Source: Planctomycetota bacterium (GTDB lineage: Bacteria > Planctomycetota > UBA1135 > GCA-002686595). Taken from it: 64,000 bases of DNA. Where the stretch lies: positions 83,011 to 147,010 of the forward strand of contig JAEUHZ010000061.1 of assembly GCA_016795205.1 (NCBI GenBank), given 5' to 3'. Below the pieces are notes generated by a model, which ran no database searches, was not told where the DNA came from, and saw only the letters and a program-made list of their open reading frames with translations. Shown here in pieces: positions 24,966-33,787 of this stretch. The position numbers and the translations under genes were made by a program. Position 1 is the first letter of the stretch, and each line of letters starts with the position of its first letter.

Positions 24966-24971
24966 AACCTA
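24966..24971 (-). promoter_or_regulatory. TAGGTT -10-like element, 10 nt before the metzincin gene
   Basis: On the minus strand TAGGTT ends 10 nt before the ATG at 24955. The gap CAACTCTCCC has no Shine-Dalgarno. Confidence 0.42.
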
Positions 24972-24974
24972 CCT

Positions 24975-24994
24975 CCAGCCTACGCGGAGGCTGG
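24975..24994. promoter_or_regulatory. Perfect inverted repeat, candidate operator
   Basis: CCAGCCT and AGGCTGG flank a 6-nt spacer, only 3 bp upstream (minus-strand sense) of the putative -10 box of the metzincin gene. The position fits an operator in the -35/spacer region. A cruciform or mRNA hairpin for the divergent moxR leader is less likely. Confidence 0.35.
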
Positions 24995-25117
24995 CCGCGC
25001 CGCGCGGATCGATCTCGAGCTGCCTGGGGCCCCGCCGGCCCCGCTATCCTGCCCGGCCCAACACGCCCCGCGCGTCCGTCGTAGAGCGGCGCGCCCGCGC
25101 CAGAGGCCACTCACCCC

Positions 25118-26113
<996 letters not shown>

Positions 26114-26114
26114 G

Positions 26115-27053
26115 ATGCTCGGCATCGTCCGACCCGATCCGGGGGCGGAAGCGCGCCGCCCGCTCTTGGAGCCCGCCCTCGCGGCGCGGGTGCAGCGCAT
26201 CCGCGTTCGCACGCACCGGCTCGTGACGACCGCGCTGTCGGGCGGCTACCGCAGCACCTTCCGCGGTCAGGGCCTCGAGTTCAGCGAGGTGCGCGCCTAC
26301 CAGCCCGGCGACGACGTGCGGCGCATCGACTGGAACGTGACCGCGCGCACCGGCGAGCCCTTCGTCAAGTCCTACGCCGAGGAGCGCGAGCTCAGCATCG
26401 AGCTGATCGTCGACACGAGCCGCGCCATGGACTTCGGGACGCGCCTGCGCACGAAGCGCGAGTCCGCCGCGCAGTTCTCCGCACTGATCTCCTTCGTGGC
26501 GCTGCGCAACCAGGACCGCGTCGGCCTGCTGCTCTACGGCGACGAGCCGGGGCTGCACTTGCGCGCGCGCAAGGGCTCGTCGCACGTGCTGCGCATCGTG
26601 CGCGAAGTGCTGGCGGCGCGGCCCTCGCCGGGCGCGGGTGGCCTGGCGCGAGCGCTGGAGCACACCGAGCGCACGCTGCGCCGCCGCTCCGTGGTGTTCG
26701 TCGTCTCGGACTTCCTCGGTGCATCCACCTGGGTGGATGCGCTGCGGCGCCTGGCGCTGCGCCACGACGTGATCGCCGTGCGCGTCACGGATCCGCTCGA
26801 GCGCGAGCTGCCGCGCGTCGGCCTGGTCGAGTTCGAGGAGATCGGCACGGGCCGTCGCCTGGAGGTCGACAGCGACAGCGCCAGCGTGCGCGAGGCCTGG
26901 CGCGCGCGCGCCGCCGAGCGCCGCGCCCGGATCGATCGCGACCTGGCGCGGGCGCGCGCCGAGGTCATCGACCTCGACGCGGGCGGTGACTTGGGCGAGC
27001 CCGTCGCCGCGTTCTTCCGCCGCCGGGCGGCGCGCAAGGTGGGTGCGCGATGA
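26115..27053 (+). CDS. DUF58 domain protein
   Basis: Protein of 312 aa with the DUF58 signature GLEFSEVRAYQPGDDVRRIDWNVTAR (about residues 51-76; quoted in part: EVRAYQPGDDVRRIDWN). A VWA-like fold follows, whose metal-site strand reads IVDTSRAM, an incomplete MIDAS. DUF58 proteins are standard partners of MoxR ATPases. The start ATG is 1 nt after the moxR stop, and the stop overlaps the next start as ATGA. Cytosolic; molecular function unknown. Confidence 0.92.
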   Translation: MLGIVRPDPGAEARRPLLEPALAARVQRIRVRTHRLVTTALSGGYRSTFRGQGLEFSEVRAYQPGDDVRRIDWNVTARTGEPFVKSYAEERELSIELIVDTSRAMDFGTRLRTKRESAAQFSALISFVALRNQDRVGLLLYGDEPGLHLRARKGSSHVLRIVREVLAARPSPGAGGLARALEHTERTLRRRSVVFVVSDFLGASTWVDALRRLALRHDVIAVRVTDPLERELPRVGLVEFEEIGTGRRLEVDSDSASVREAWRARAAERRARIDRDLARARAEVIDLDAGGDLGEPVAAFFRRRAARKVGAR

Positions 27054-27925
27054 TCGCCCTCCTGGCACTCGCGCTCGTCGCGGAGGCGACCGCCAGGCTG
27101 TCGGTCGAACCGGCCACGTCCATGGTCGGCGAGCCGGTCGTCCTGACGCTGGTCGTCGAGCGGCCCGCGGGCTCCGACGCCGTGCTGCCCGAGATCGAGC
27201 CCGGCGTGCGCGGCTCCTGGATGTTCCTGGAGTCGCTCGGTGTGCGTCGCGAGCGCTCCGGGGAGGCGCTCGTCGAGCGCGTCGCCTGGCGCGCGTTCGC
27301 CTTGGAGGGCGGCGCGGCGCTGCCGGAGATCGAGGTCGAGGTGGCCATCGACGGCCGCGCGCAGCGCCTGCGCGCCAGCGGTCCGGAGCCGGCCGTCGCG
27401 CGGGCACTCTTGGAGGGCGAGGACGCGCCGCGCCCGCCCAAGGGCTTCCGTCCACCGCTGGCCTGGGAGGGCGGCGGCGCGCGCCTCGGCGCCGTTGCCC
27501 TCTGCTTGGCGCTGCTGGCGGCCGTCGCGCTGGTGCTCGCGATCCGGCGCGCGCGCCGGCGCCGTGGCGACCGGGCGCCGGCTGGGCCGGACCCGGCCGA
27601 GCAGCTCGCGCGCCTGGCTCCCGATCCGCGCGACGGAGCGCTGAACCGCGACGTCGTGTTCGCGCTGACCCGCATCGCGCGCGCCGCCGTGGACGAGTTC
27701 GCCGGCGCGGCGCGCGCGGCGAGCACGGATCGCGAGTGGCTGGCGGCCGTCGAGGCCGACGCGCGCCTCTCCGAGGCCGCGCGCGCCGCGGCGCGCCGCC
27801 TCGTCGAGCGCGCCGAAGCGATCAAGTACGCCGGCGCGGCCCCCACGGGCTTCGCCACGGAAGAGGCGCTGGCCGACGCGCGCGCGATCGTGGCGGCCGT
27901 CGCGGGCGACAGGAGGGCGGCGTGA
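27050..27925 (+). CDS. Bat-operon membrane protein (BatD-like/DUF4381-like)
   Basis: Protein of 291 aa with an N-terminal signal-like segment (IALLALALVAEATA), a small extracytoplasmic beta-domain (about 20-135), one membrane helix (about 146-166) followed by a basic stop-transfer, and an alpha-helical cytosolic tail. This layout is common for the small protein between DUF58 and the first VWA gene in MoxR/Bat operons. Sequence conservation is low, so the call leans on topology and position. It overlaps both neighbours (ATGA upstream, GTGA downstream). Confidence 0.75.
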   Translation: MIALLALALVAEATARLSVEPATSMVGEPVVLTLVVERPAGSDAVLPEIEPGVRGSWMFLESLGVRRERSGEALVERVAWRAFALEGGAALPEIEVEVAIDGRAQRLRASGPEPAVARALLEGEDAPRPPKGFRPPLAWEGGGARLGAVALCLALLAAVALVLAIRRARRRRGDRAPAGPDPAEQLARLAPDPRDGALNRDVVFALTRIARAAVDEFAGAARAASTDREWLAAVEADARLSEAARAAARRLVERAEAIKYAGAAPTGFATEEALADARAIVAAVAGDRRAA

Positions 27926-28986
27926 GCGCGCTGCTCGTGCTCCAGGAGGCCGCTGGCCCGGTCAAGAGCGCCGCCGAGGAGGGCTGGAAGCTCTTCGGCG
28001 CCTATTCGCTGTCGAATCCCTGGTTCCTGGCGCTCGTGCCGGTGGGGGCCGCGCTGCTCGTGCTGGGGCGCGCCGGCCGCGTGCGAGCGCGTCTTCCCGC
28101 GCTGGAGGGCGCTGTGCCGCCGCGCACGCTGCGCCAGCGGCTCGCCTGGATCGTGCCCGCGCTGCAAGTCGCGGCGCTGTGCCTCGTGGCCGTGGCGCTC
28201 GCACGTCCGTTGCGCGGCAGCGTCGAGAGCTCCACGACCTCCGAGGGCGTCGACATCGCATTGGTCGTCGACCGCTCCGAGTCGATGCGCGCCGAGGACC
28301 TGGAGCCGGGGCGCTCGCGTTTGGACGTCGTCAAGGAGGTCGTGCGCGACTTCGCGCGCCGCCGCATGACCGATCGGGAGGGCGCGGCCGACAGCGTGGC
28401 GCTGGTCGTCTTCGCCATGTACCCGCAGCTCCTGTGCCCGTTCACGCTGGACGTCGACGCCGTGACGGGCTTCCTCGAAGGCCTGCGGTTGGCACAGAAT
28501 CCAGCCGAGAACGGCACCGCGATCGGCTCGGGCCTGGCCAAGGCCGTGCAGCTCTTGCGCCACACGCAGGCTCGCTCCAAGGTCGCCGTGCTCTTGACCG
28601 ACGGCGAGAACAACGTGTTCCACGTGCCGCCGCTCGAGGCCGCCGACTTCGCGGCGCGCGAGGGCGTCAAGGTCTACACGATCTTCGCCGGGCGCTACGC
28701 CTACCGCCCCGACTTCCTGGGCCGGCCGGGGTACTCGGATCGCGAGATCGACACGAGCGAGCTCGAAGAGGTCGCGCGGCGCACGGGCGGACGCTTCTTC
28801 CGCGCGCGCGACAAGGCCGAGCTCGAAGCCGCCTACGCCGAGATCGAGGCGCTCGAACGCACGGAGCGCGTCACGCGGCGCTGGAGCGAGACCTTCGATC
28901 TCTATCCGTGGTTCCTCGCGCCGGGCCTCGCGGCCTACGTGCTCTCCTGGTTGTGTGGCGCGACCTTCGCGCGGAGGATCCCGTGA
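27922..28986 (+). CDS. batA: VWA-domain membrane protein, BatA-like
   Basis: Protein of 354 aa: two N-terminal membrane helices (about 33-48, 76-95), a von Willebrand factor A domain with a complete MIDAS (D117-R-S119-E-S121, then GTAIGSGL and LLTDGENN), and a C-terminal membrane helix (FLAPGLAAYVLSWLC). The VWA domain would face the periplasm and bind a protein partner through a metal. The GTG start at 27922 is supported by a strong AGGAGG Shine-Dalgarno 5 nt upstream (27911-27916) and a GTGA overlap. Confidence 0.88.
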   Translation: MSALLVLQEAAGPVKSAAEEGWKLFGAYSLSNPWFLALVPVGAALLVLGRAGRVRARLPALEGAVPPRTLRQRLAWIVPALQVAALCLVAVALARPLRGSVESSTTSEGVDIALVVDRSESMRAEDLEPGRSRLDVVKEVVRDFARRRMTDREGAADSVALVVFAMYPQLLCPFTLDVDAVTGFLEGLRLAQNPAENGTAIGSGLAKAVQLLRHTQARSKVAVLLTDGENNVFHVPPLEAADFAAREGVKVYTIFAGRYAYRPDFLGRPGYSDREIDTSELEEVARRTGGRFFRARDKAELEAAYAEIEALERTERVTRRWSETFDLYPWFLAPGLAAYVLSWLCGATFARRIP

Positions 28987-30017
28987 TCGCCGCGACGCGC
29001 GTTCTGGGCTTCGACCTGCTCGCTCCCGAGCGCGCCGCTTGGGCGCTCGGCGCCGCGCTCGTCCTGGCGGTCGGCTGGTGGGCCCTGGCCCGGGCCCGTG
29101 CGCGCCGCGAGCGCCTGGTCGCCGAGCGCCTCCTGCCGCGCGTGTTCCCGGGCTGGTCGCCACGGCGCGCGCAGGCGCGCGTGCTGTTCGCGACCGCGGC
29201 CGCGCTCCTGGCGGCGCTCTCGGCGGTGGGCCCCGTGCGCGGCTACACGCTGCGCGACGTCGAGCGCCGTGGCATCGACCTCGTGATCGCGCTCGACACC
29301 TCGCGCAGCATGCTCGTCCAGGACGTGAAGCCCGACCGCCTCACGCGCGCCAAGCGCGAGATCCAGGGCCTCCTCTCGCGCCTGCAGGGCGATCGCGCCG
29401 CGCTGCTGGCCTTCGCCGGGGACGTGCGCGAGGTCGCGCCGCTGACCCACGATCGCGTGACGCTCGAGGCCTTCCTCGCCACGCTGTCCCCCGCGGACAA
29501 CCTGCGTGGGGGCACGGACCTCGGAGCGGCCCTCGAGAAGGCGCTCGAGGTCTTCGACGGCCGGACCGGCGCGCACGAGGCGATCGTGCTCGTGACGGAC
29601 GGCGAGGATCTCGAAGGCCGCGGCCTGGAGGTCGCGCGCCAGGCACGCGAGCGCGGCATCCGCGTCTACGTGCTGGGCCTGGGCACCTCGGCTGGTGGCA
29701 AGATCCCGGAGGGCGCGCAGGGCTTCGTGCGCGACGCGCAGCAGAAGGAGGTCGTCTCGCGCCTGGATCCCGCCAGCTTGGCCCGCATCGCGGAAGCCGC
29801 CGGCGGGGATTTCGTGACGATCGAGATGTCGCCGGTCCCGCTCAAGGAACTCTACGAGAAGCGCATCGCGCGGCTCGAGGGCCGCGAGCTCGAGGGCGGG
29901 CAGGAGCGCATCCCGCACGATCGCTACCAATGGCCGCTGGCACTAGCCGCGGCCTGCATGCTGTTCGAGATCGGACTGCGCGAGCGCCGGCCGTCGCCGG
30001 CGGGAGGCGCACCGTGA
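28983..30017 (+). CDS. batB: VWA-domain membrane protein, BatB-like
   Basis: Protein of 344 aa with N-terminal membrane helices (about 18-35, 67-83) and a VWA domain with intact MIDAS (D105-T-S107-R-S109; LRGGTDLGAAL; IVLVTDGEDLEGRG). A C-terminal helix (WPLALAAACMLFEIGL) completes it. It is paralogous to the preceding gene, as usual in Bat operons. The start GTG overlaps the batA-like TGA (GTGA), and its own stop overlaps the next start in the same way. Symbol by analogy with the Bacteroides/Leptospira aerotolerance operon. Confidence 0.88.
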   Translation: MIAATRVLGFDLLAPERAAWALGAALVLAVGWWALARARARRERLVAERLLPRVFPGWSPRRAQARVLFATAAALLAALSAVGPVRGYTLRDVERRGIDLVIALDTSRSMLVQDVKPDRLTRAKREIQGLLSRLQGDRAALLAFAGDVREVAPLTHDRVTLEAFLATLSPADNLRGGTDLGAALEKALEVFDGRTGAHEAIVLVTDGEDLEGRGLEVARQARERGIRVYVLGLGTSAGGKIPEGAQGFVRDAQQKEVVSRLDPASLARIAEAAGGDFVTIEMSPVPLKELYEKRIARLEGRELEGGQERIPHDRYQWPLALAAACMLFEIGLRERRPSPAGGAP

Positions 30018-31129
30018 GCGCCTTGCTCCTGATCCTGCTCCAGGCCCTGGGACCGGCGGCGACCTCCGCGGCCGCCGCGCCGCGCGTGGGGGAGACGGGC
30101 GTCGCCAGCGCGGGGGCGCGCGCTCTCGAGCCCTGGGACGGCTCGTTCTCCGCAGGCTTGAGCGCCGTGCGGAGCCTGTCCGAGAGCGGCGCGCACGACG
30201 CGGCCGTGGAGGTCGCCGAGCGCCTGGTCGCCGCGAGCGCGCTCTCGCGGCGCGCGGATGAGCTGCAAGCGCAGGGAGGCTGGAACGCAGTGGCGGGACG
30301 CGCGCTGTCCCGCGCGGGCCTGGCGTTGGGCCTCGCGGGTCCGCCGCCCAGCGTGCGCGCCGAGGCGCATTTCGCGCGCGCCGTCGCCTTGCGGCGCGCC
30401 GCCGACGCGGCCCCCGAGGGCCCCGAGCGCGACCTGCGCCGCGAGCAGGCCGGCCTCGCGTTCGAGAGCGCGCGGCTGCTTGCCGGTCCGGGTCCGCTGC
30501 GCCTGGACGCCACGCACGCGATGGCCGCGCTGCAACTCGCCGCGGGCGAGGAGGCGCGGGCCCAGATCCCCGAGATCTCCGGGGCTGCGCCGCCCAAGCC
30601 GCCCGCGCCGTCCCCGGCCGCGGCGGGCGCGCCCCCGGCCGCAGCACCCGATCCGCTGGCACGCGCCAAGGCGGCCTACCTCGCGGCGCGCGAGCGGCTC
30701 ATCGAGCGCCTGCGCCTGGACTGGACCGACGGCGACGCGCGTGCTGACTGCGAGCTCGTCCAACGCCGCCTGCGCGAGCTCGACGAACACGAGCGGCGCC
30801 GCGAGGAAGAGCGGCAGGAGCAGGAGCAAGAGCAGCAGGATCCCGACGCGCAGCAGCAGCCACCGGATGCGCGCGATCAAGACCCGCCCAAGCCCCGCGA
30901 GCCCGAGCAGGACCCCAAGCAGGACCAAGAGCCGCGGCCCGACGAGCAGCACAAGCCCGACGGCGAGCAGCCGCCCAAGGAGCCGCCGCCCCCCAAGGAC
31001 GCGCCCGAGATGAGCAAGGAGGAGAGGCAGAAGCTGCTCGAGCGACTCGAGCGCATCGAGGAGCTCCAGCAGGAGCTCCAGGAGAAGCTGAAGCGCCTGC
31101 GCCGCGTGGCGGTGGAGAAGGACTGGTGA
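30014..31129 (+). CDS. BatC-position protein with charged Gln/Pro/Glu/Asp-rich tail
   Basis: Protein of 371 aa: a signal-like N-terminus (SALLLILLQALGPAATSAAAA), an Ala/Arg-rich helical region that may hold degenerate TPRs (about 40-190), and an Ala/Pro linker. A conserved-looking helical segment (RAKAAYLAARERLIERLRL) follows. The ~110-residue tail is low complexity (Q, E, D, P, K) and ends in a coiled-coil-like helix (SKEERQKLLERLERIEELQQ). BatC proteins are TPR proteins at this operon position. The assignment is by position and rough architecture, not clear homology. GTGA overlap upstream, TGATG overlap downstream. Confidence 0.7.
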   Translation: MSALLLILLQALGPAATSAAAAPRVGETGVASAGARALEPWDGSFSAGLSAVRSLSESGAHDAAVEVAERLVAASALSRRADELQAQGGWNAVAGRALSRAGLALGLAGPPPSVRAEAHFARAVALRRAADAAPEGPERDLRREQAGLAFESARLLAGPGPLRLDATHAMAALQLAAGEEARAQIPEISGAAPPKPPAPSPAAAGAPPAAAPDPLARAKAAYLAARERLIERLRLDWTDGDARADCELVQRRLRELDEHERRREEERQEQEQEQQDPDAQQQPPDARDQDPPKPREPEQDPKQDQEPRPDEQHKPDGEQPPKEPPPPKDAPEMSKEERQKLLERLERIEELQQELQEKLKRLRRVAVEKDW

Positions 31130-32934
31130 TGCCGACTTGCGTCGAAGCCTCGCGCACGGAGCGCGCCGTGCGCCGCGTCGCGCCGCGTTCGCTCGCGCGC
31201 GCTGCCGCGCTGGCCCTCGCGCTCCTGGCCCCGGCGGCGGCGGCCCAGAAGGCTCCGTCCGTCTCCGCGCGCGTCGACCCGATGACGGTCAAGCTCGGCG
31301 CCACCGCCGCGCTGGTCGTGGTGGTCGAGAACGCGCAGGGCGGCGAGATCCCGTCGCTGCCGAGCGTCGACGGCCTGCGCTTGGGGCCCGTGGGCTCGCC
31401 CGCGCTGGCGAGCTTCACGGAGATCGTGAACGGGCGCGTCTCGTCGCAGGTCTCGCTGACCTGGCGCATCGGCGTCCAGCCGCAGCGCGCGGGCGAGTTC
31501 CTGATCCCGCCGTTCGCGGTGCGCGCCGACGGGCGCGAGCTCACGACGCCCGAGCTGCGGCTGCTGGCGGCCGAGGACTTCCGCGGCGACGAGCTGGGGA
31601 TCCTGGAGATCGAGGCGCCCCGGGAGGTCTTCCAGGGCGAGCCGTTCACGATCGAGATCCGGGTCGGGATGGAGACCGGCATCCAGGGCCGCCTGAACCG
31701 CTACGACCTGGCGCTGCCCTGGCTGGGGCAGCTCGGCGGTCTCGTCGAGCTGGGGGACGTGGCGGTCCCTGCGGCGCGCTCGGCGGGCAAGATCCTGCTC
31801 AACGCGCGCGCCGAGCTGGAGGTCGAGTCGCTCGGCACGCGTCAGGTCGGGCCCGCGAACTTCTACGTGCTGCGCGCGCGCAAGCGCTTCGTGGCCACGC
31901 GTCCGGGGACGCTGACGTTCCCCGCCAGCCACTTCGAGTTCGGCTACCGCAGCGGGGGCTTCGCGCGCCTGGTGGGGGGCAGCACCGAGGACTTCAGCTA
32001 CTTCAAGCGCGCCAGCGAGTTCGCGCTGGTCGTGAAGCCCATCCCCGAAGCCGGCCGGCCGCTGGATTGGTCGGGCGCCGTGGGTCGCTTCGAGGCCGCC
32101 GCGATCCCCGACCGGCGCGACGTCGTGGCCGGCGACTCGATCAAGCTGACCGTGGAGTGGACGGGCGAGGGCAATCTCGAGTTCTTCGACGCGCCCGATC
32201 TGGCGCGCCTCGAGGCCTTCGCTCCGTTCCAGGTCTACGGCACGACGGAGCGACGCACCGCCAGCCGCCGCGCCGTGACGTACGACCTGGCCCCGCTCGA
32301 CGCGGCGACGAGCGAGATCCCGCCCGTGCCGCTGGTCGTGTTCGACACGACGGCCGGCCGCTACGCGACGGTCGAGACCCGTCCGATCCCGATCCGCGTG
32401 CGGCCGTTGGCGGGCGCCACCGGGCTCCCCGACCTGAGCCCGACCTCGACGACGACGCCCGACCTGCGCGACATTCGCACGCGCCCAGCGCACGACGGCG
32501 AGCCGCCGGCGCCCAGCGGCGGCGCACTCCTCGTGGGCGGTGCCGCGACGCTCGCGGGCTGGCTCGCGCTGCGCGCGCACGTGCGCCGTCGCGGGGACCC
32601 GGCCGCGCCGCTCGCGCGCGCGCGGCGCCGGGCGCGGCGCGACCTGGAGCGCGCGTTGCGCGCCGCGCGCACGCCCGAGGAGCAGGTGCGCGCCGTCCAC
32701 GCCTTCCTGGCCGCGCGCTCGGGCGAGACGCCCGAAGCCTGGGCCGGACGCGATCCGGTCCAGTGGGCGCGCGCCGCGGATGCTCCGCGGCTGCGCGCGG
32801 ACGTGGCCCTCGACCTGCGCGCGCTGCTCGCGCGGCTCGACGCCGCGATCTGGGGCGGCGCGAGCGACACCGGCCGCGTCGACGCGCGCGAGGTGCTCAC
32901 GCTGGCGGACCGCGTCGCGGCGGGAGGGCTCTGA
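31129..32934 (+). CDS. batD: BatD-family (oxygen tolerance) membrane protein
   Basis: Protein of 601 aa with a signal peptide (RSLARAAALALALLAPAAAA), a series of beta-sandwich repeats typical of BatD (VDPMTVKLGATAALVVVVEN; PREVFQGEPFTIEIRVG; DRRDVVAGDSIKLTVEWTG), and one membrane helix near residue 470. A ~110-residue cytosolic helical tail ends it. BatD proteins are thought to assemble with BatA/B at the inner membrane. The ATG at 31129 (TGATG with the preceding stop) is preferred over a GTG 3 nt upstream. In some bacteria this family is described as an aerotolerance factor; the biochemical role is unresolved. Confidence 0.85.
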   Translation: MPTCVEASRTERAVRRVAPRSLARAAALALALLAPAAAAQKAPSVSARVDPMTVKLGATAALVVVVENAQGGEIPSLPSVDGLRLGPVGSPALASFTEIVNGRVSSQVSLTWRIGVQPQRAGEFLIPPFAVRADGRELTTPELRLLAAEDFRGDELGILEIEAPREVFQGEPFTIEIRVGMETGIQGRLNRYDLALPWLGQLGGLVELGDVAVPAARSAGKILLNARAELEVESLGTRQVGPANFYVLRARKRFVATRPGTLTFPASHFEFGYRSGGFARLVGGSTEDFSYFKRASEFALVVKPIPEAGRPLDWSGAVGRFEAAAIPDRRDVVAGDSIKLTVEWTGEGNLEFFDAPDLARLEAFAPFQVYGTTERRTASRRAVTYDLAPLDAATSEIPPVPLVVFDTTAGRYATVETRPIPIRVRPLAGATGLPDLSPTSTTTPDLRDIRTRPAHDGEPPAPSGGALLVGGAATLAGWLALRAHVRRRGDPAAPLARARRRARRDLERALRAARTPEEQVRAVHAFLAARSGETPEAWAGRDPVQWARAADAPRLRADVALDLRALLARLDAAIWGGASDTGRVDAREVLTLADRVAAGGL

Positions 32935-32935
32935 G

Positions 32936-33736
32936 ATGGATCGTCTGGCCCGCCCGCTCCTGGTTCTCGGACTCCTCGCGCTCCTGGCGCTGGCCGGCGA
33001 CGCGCGCGCGCGGACCTCAGAGGTCGCGGTCGCGCAGGCCCACGCCGCGCGCGACGCGTCCGCGGTGGCGGCCTACCGCGCCGGGGATTGGTCCGCGGCG
33101 CGCGCGGAGTGGACCGCGCTGCTGGCTGCCGAGCCGCGAGCGGCCGGGCCGGAGCGCGCGCGGCTCCTCGGGAACCTCGGCAACGTCGCCTTCCGCGAGG
33201 GGCGCGTGCTCGAGTCGGTCGGCTGGTTCACGGCCGCGCTGCGCCACGCGCCGCGCGACACCGGCCTGTGGGCCAACCTGGAGCACGCGCGGCGGGTTGC
33301 GAAGCTCGAGCCCGCCGACCGCGGCGACCTGCGCGCGACCCTGCGGCGGCTGCTCGGCGCGTTCACGCCGGCCGAAGCGCGGCTCCTCGCGCTCGGCGGA
33401 CTGGCGCTGCTGGCGGCGGGCCTCTCGTTCGAGGCGCTGCGCGGCGGGCGATCCGGGCGCCGCGCGGCGCTGGCGGGCGCCGCGCTGGCGCTCGCGCTGG
33501 CGGCGCCCTGGATCCACGGCGCGTGGACCGCGCTCGACGCGCCGGCCTTGATCGTGGCCGAGGCCCGCACGGCGGTCCGCAGCGAGCCGCGCGAGTCCGC
33601 GGCGGTCGTGGCCGAGGGGCCCGCCGGGGCCGAGGTCGAGCTGGTCGACGCGCTGCCAGGCTGGGCCAAGGTGCGTCTCGCGGACGCGACCGAGGGCTGG
33701 ATCCCCGAGCCCGCCGTCTTCGCGCTGGCGCGCTGA
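32936..33736 (+). CDS. TPR-SH3 protein, BatE-like
   Basis: Protein of 266 aa closing the MoxR/Bat operon: signal peptide (RPLLVLGLLALLALAGDARA), TPR-like helices (AVAAYRAGDWSAARAEWTALL; NLGNVAFREGRVLESVGWFT), two membrane helices (about 142-157, 166-182), and a C-terminal bacterial SH3-like domain (ALIVAEARTAVRSEPRE..GWAKVRLADATEGWI). BatE proteins combine TPR and SH3 modules in this way. The ATG at 32936 starts 1 nt after the batD stop, with GGGAGGG as Shine-Dalgarno. Likely a membrane-associated scaffold. Confidence 0.83.
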   Translation: MDRLARPLLVLGLLALLALAGDARARTSEVAVAQAHAARDASAVAAYRAGDWSAARAEWTALLAAEPRAAGPERARLLGNLGNVAFREGRVLESVGWFTAALRHAPRDTGLWANLEHARRVAKLEPADRGDLRATLRRLLGAFTPAEARLLALGGLALLAAGLSFEALRGGRSGRRAALAGAALALALAAPWIHGAWTALDAPALIVAEARTAVRSEPRESAAVVAEGPAGAEVELVDALPGWAKVRLADATEGWIPEPAVFALAR

Positions 33737-33787
33737 ACCCCGCCGGCCGCTTGCATCGCGGGCTTCGATCGGTGAGCGTCGCCCGGG

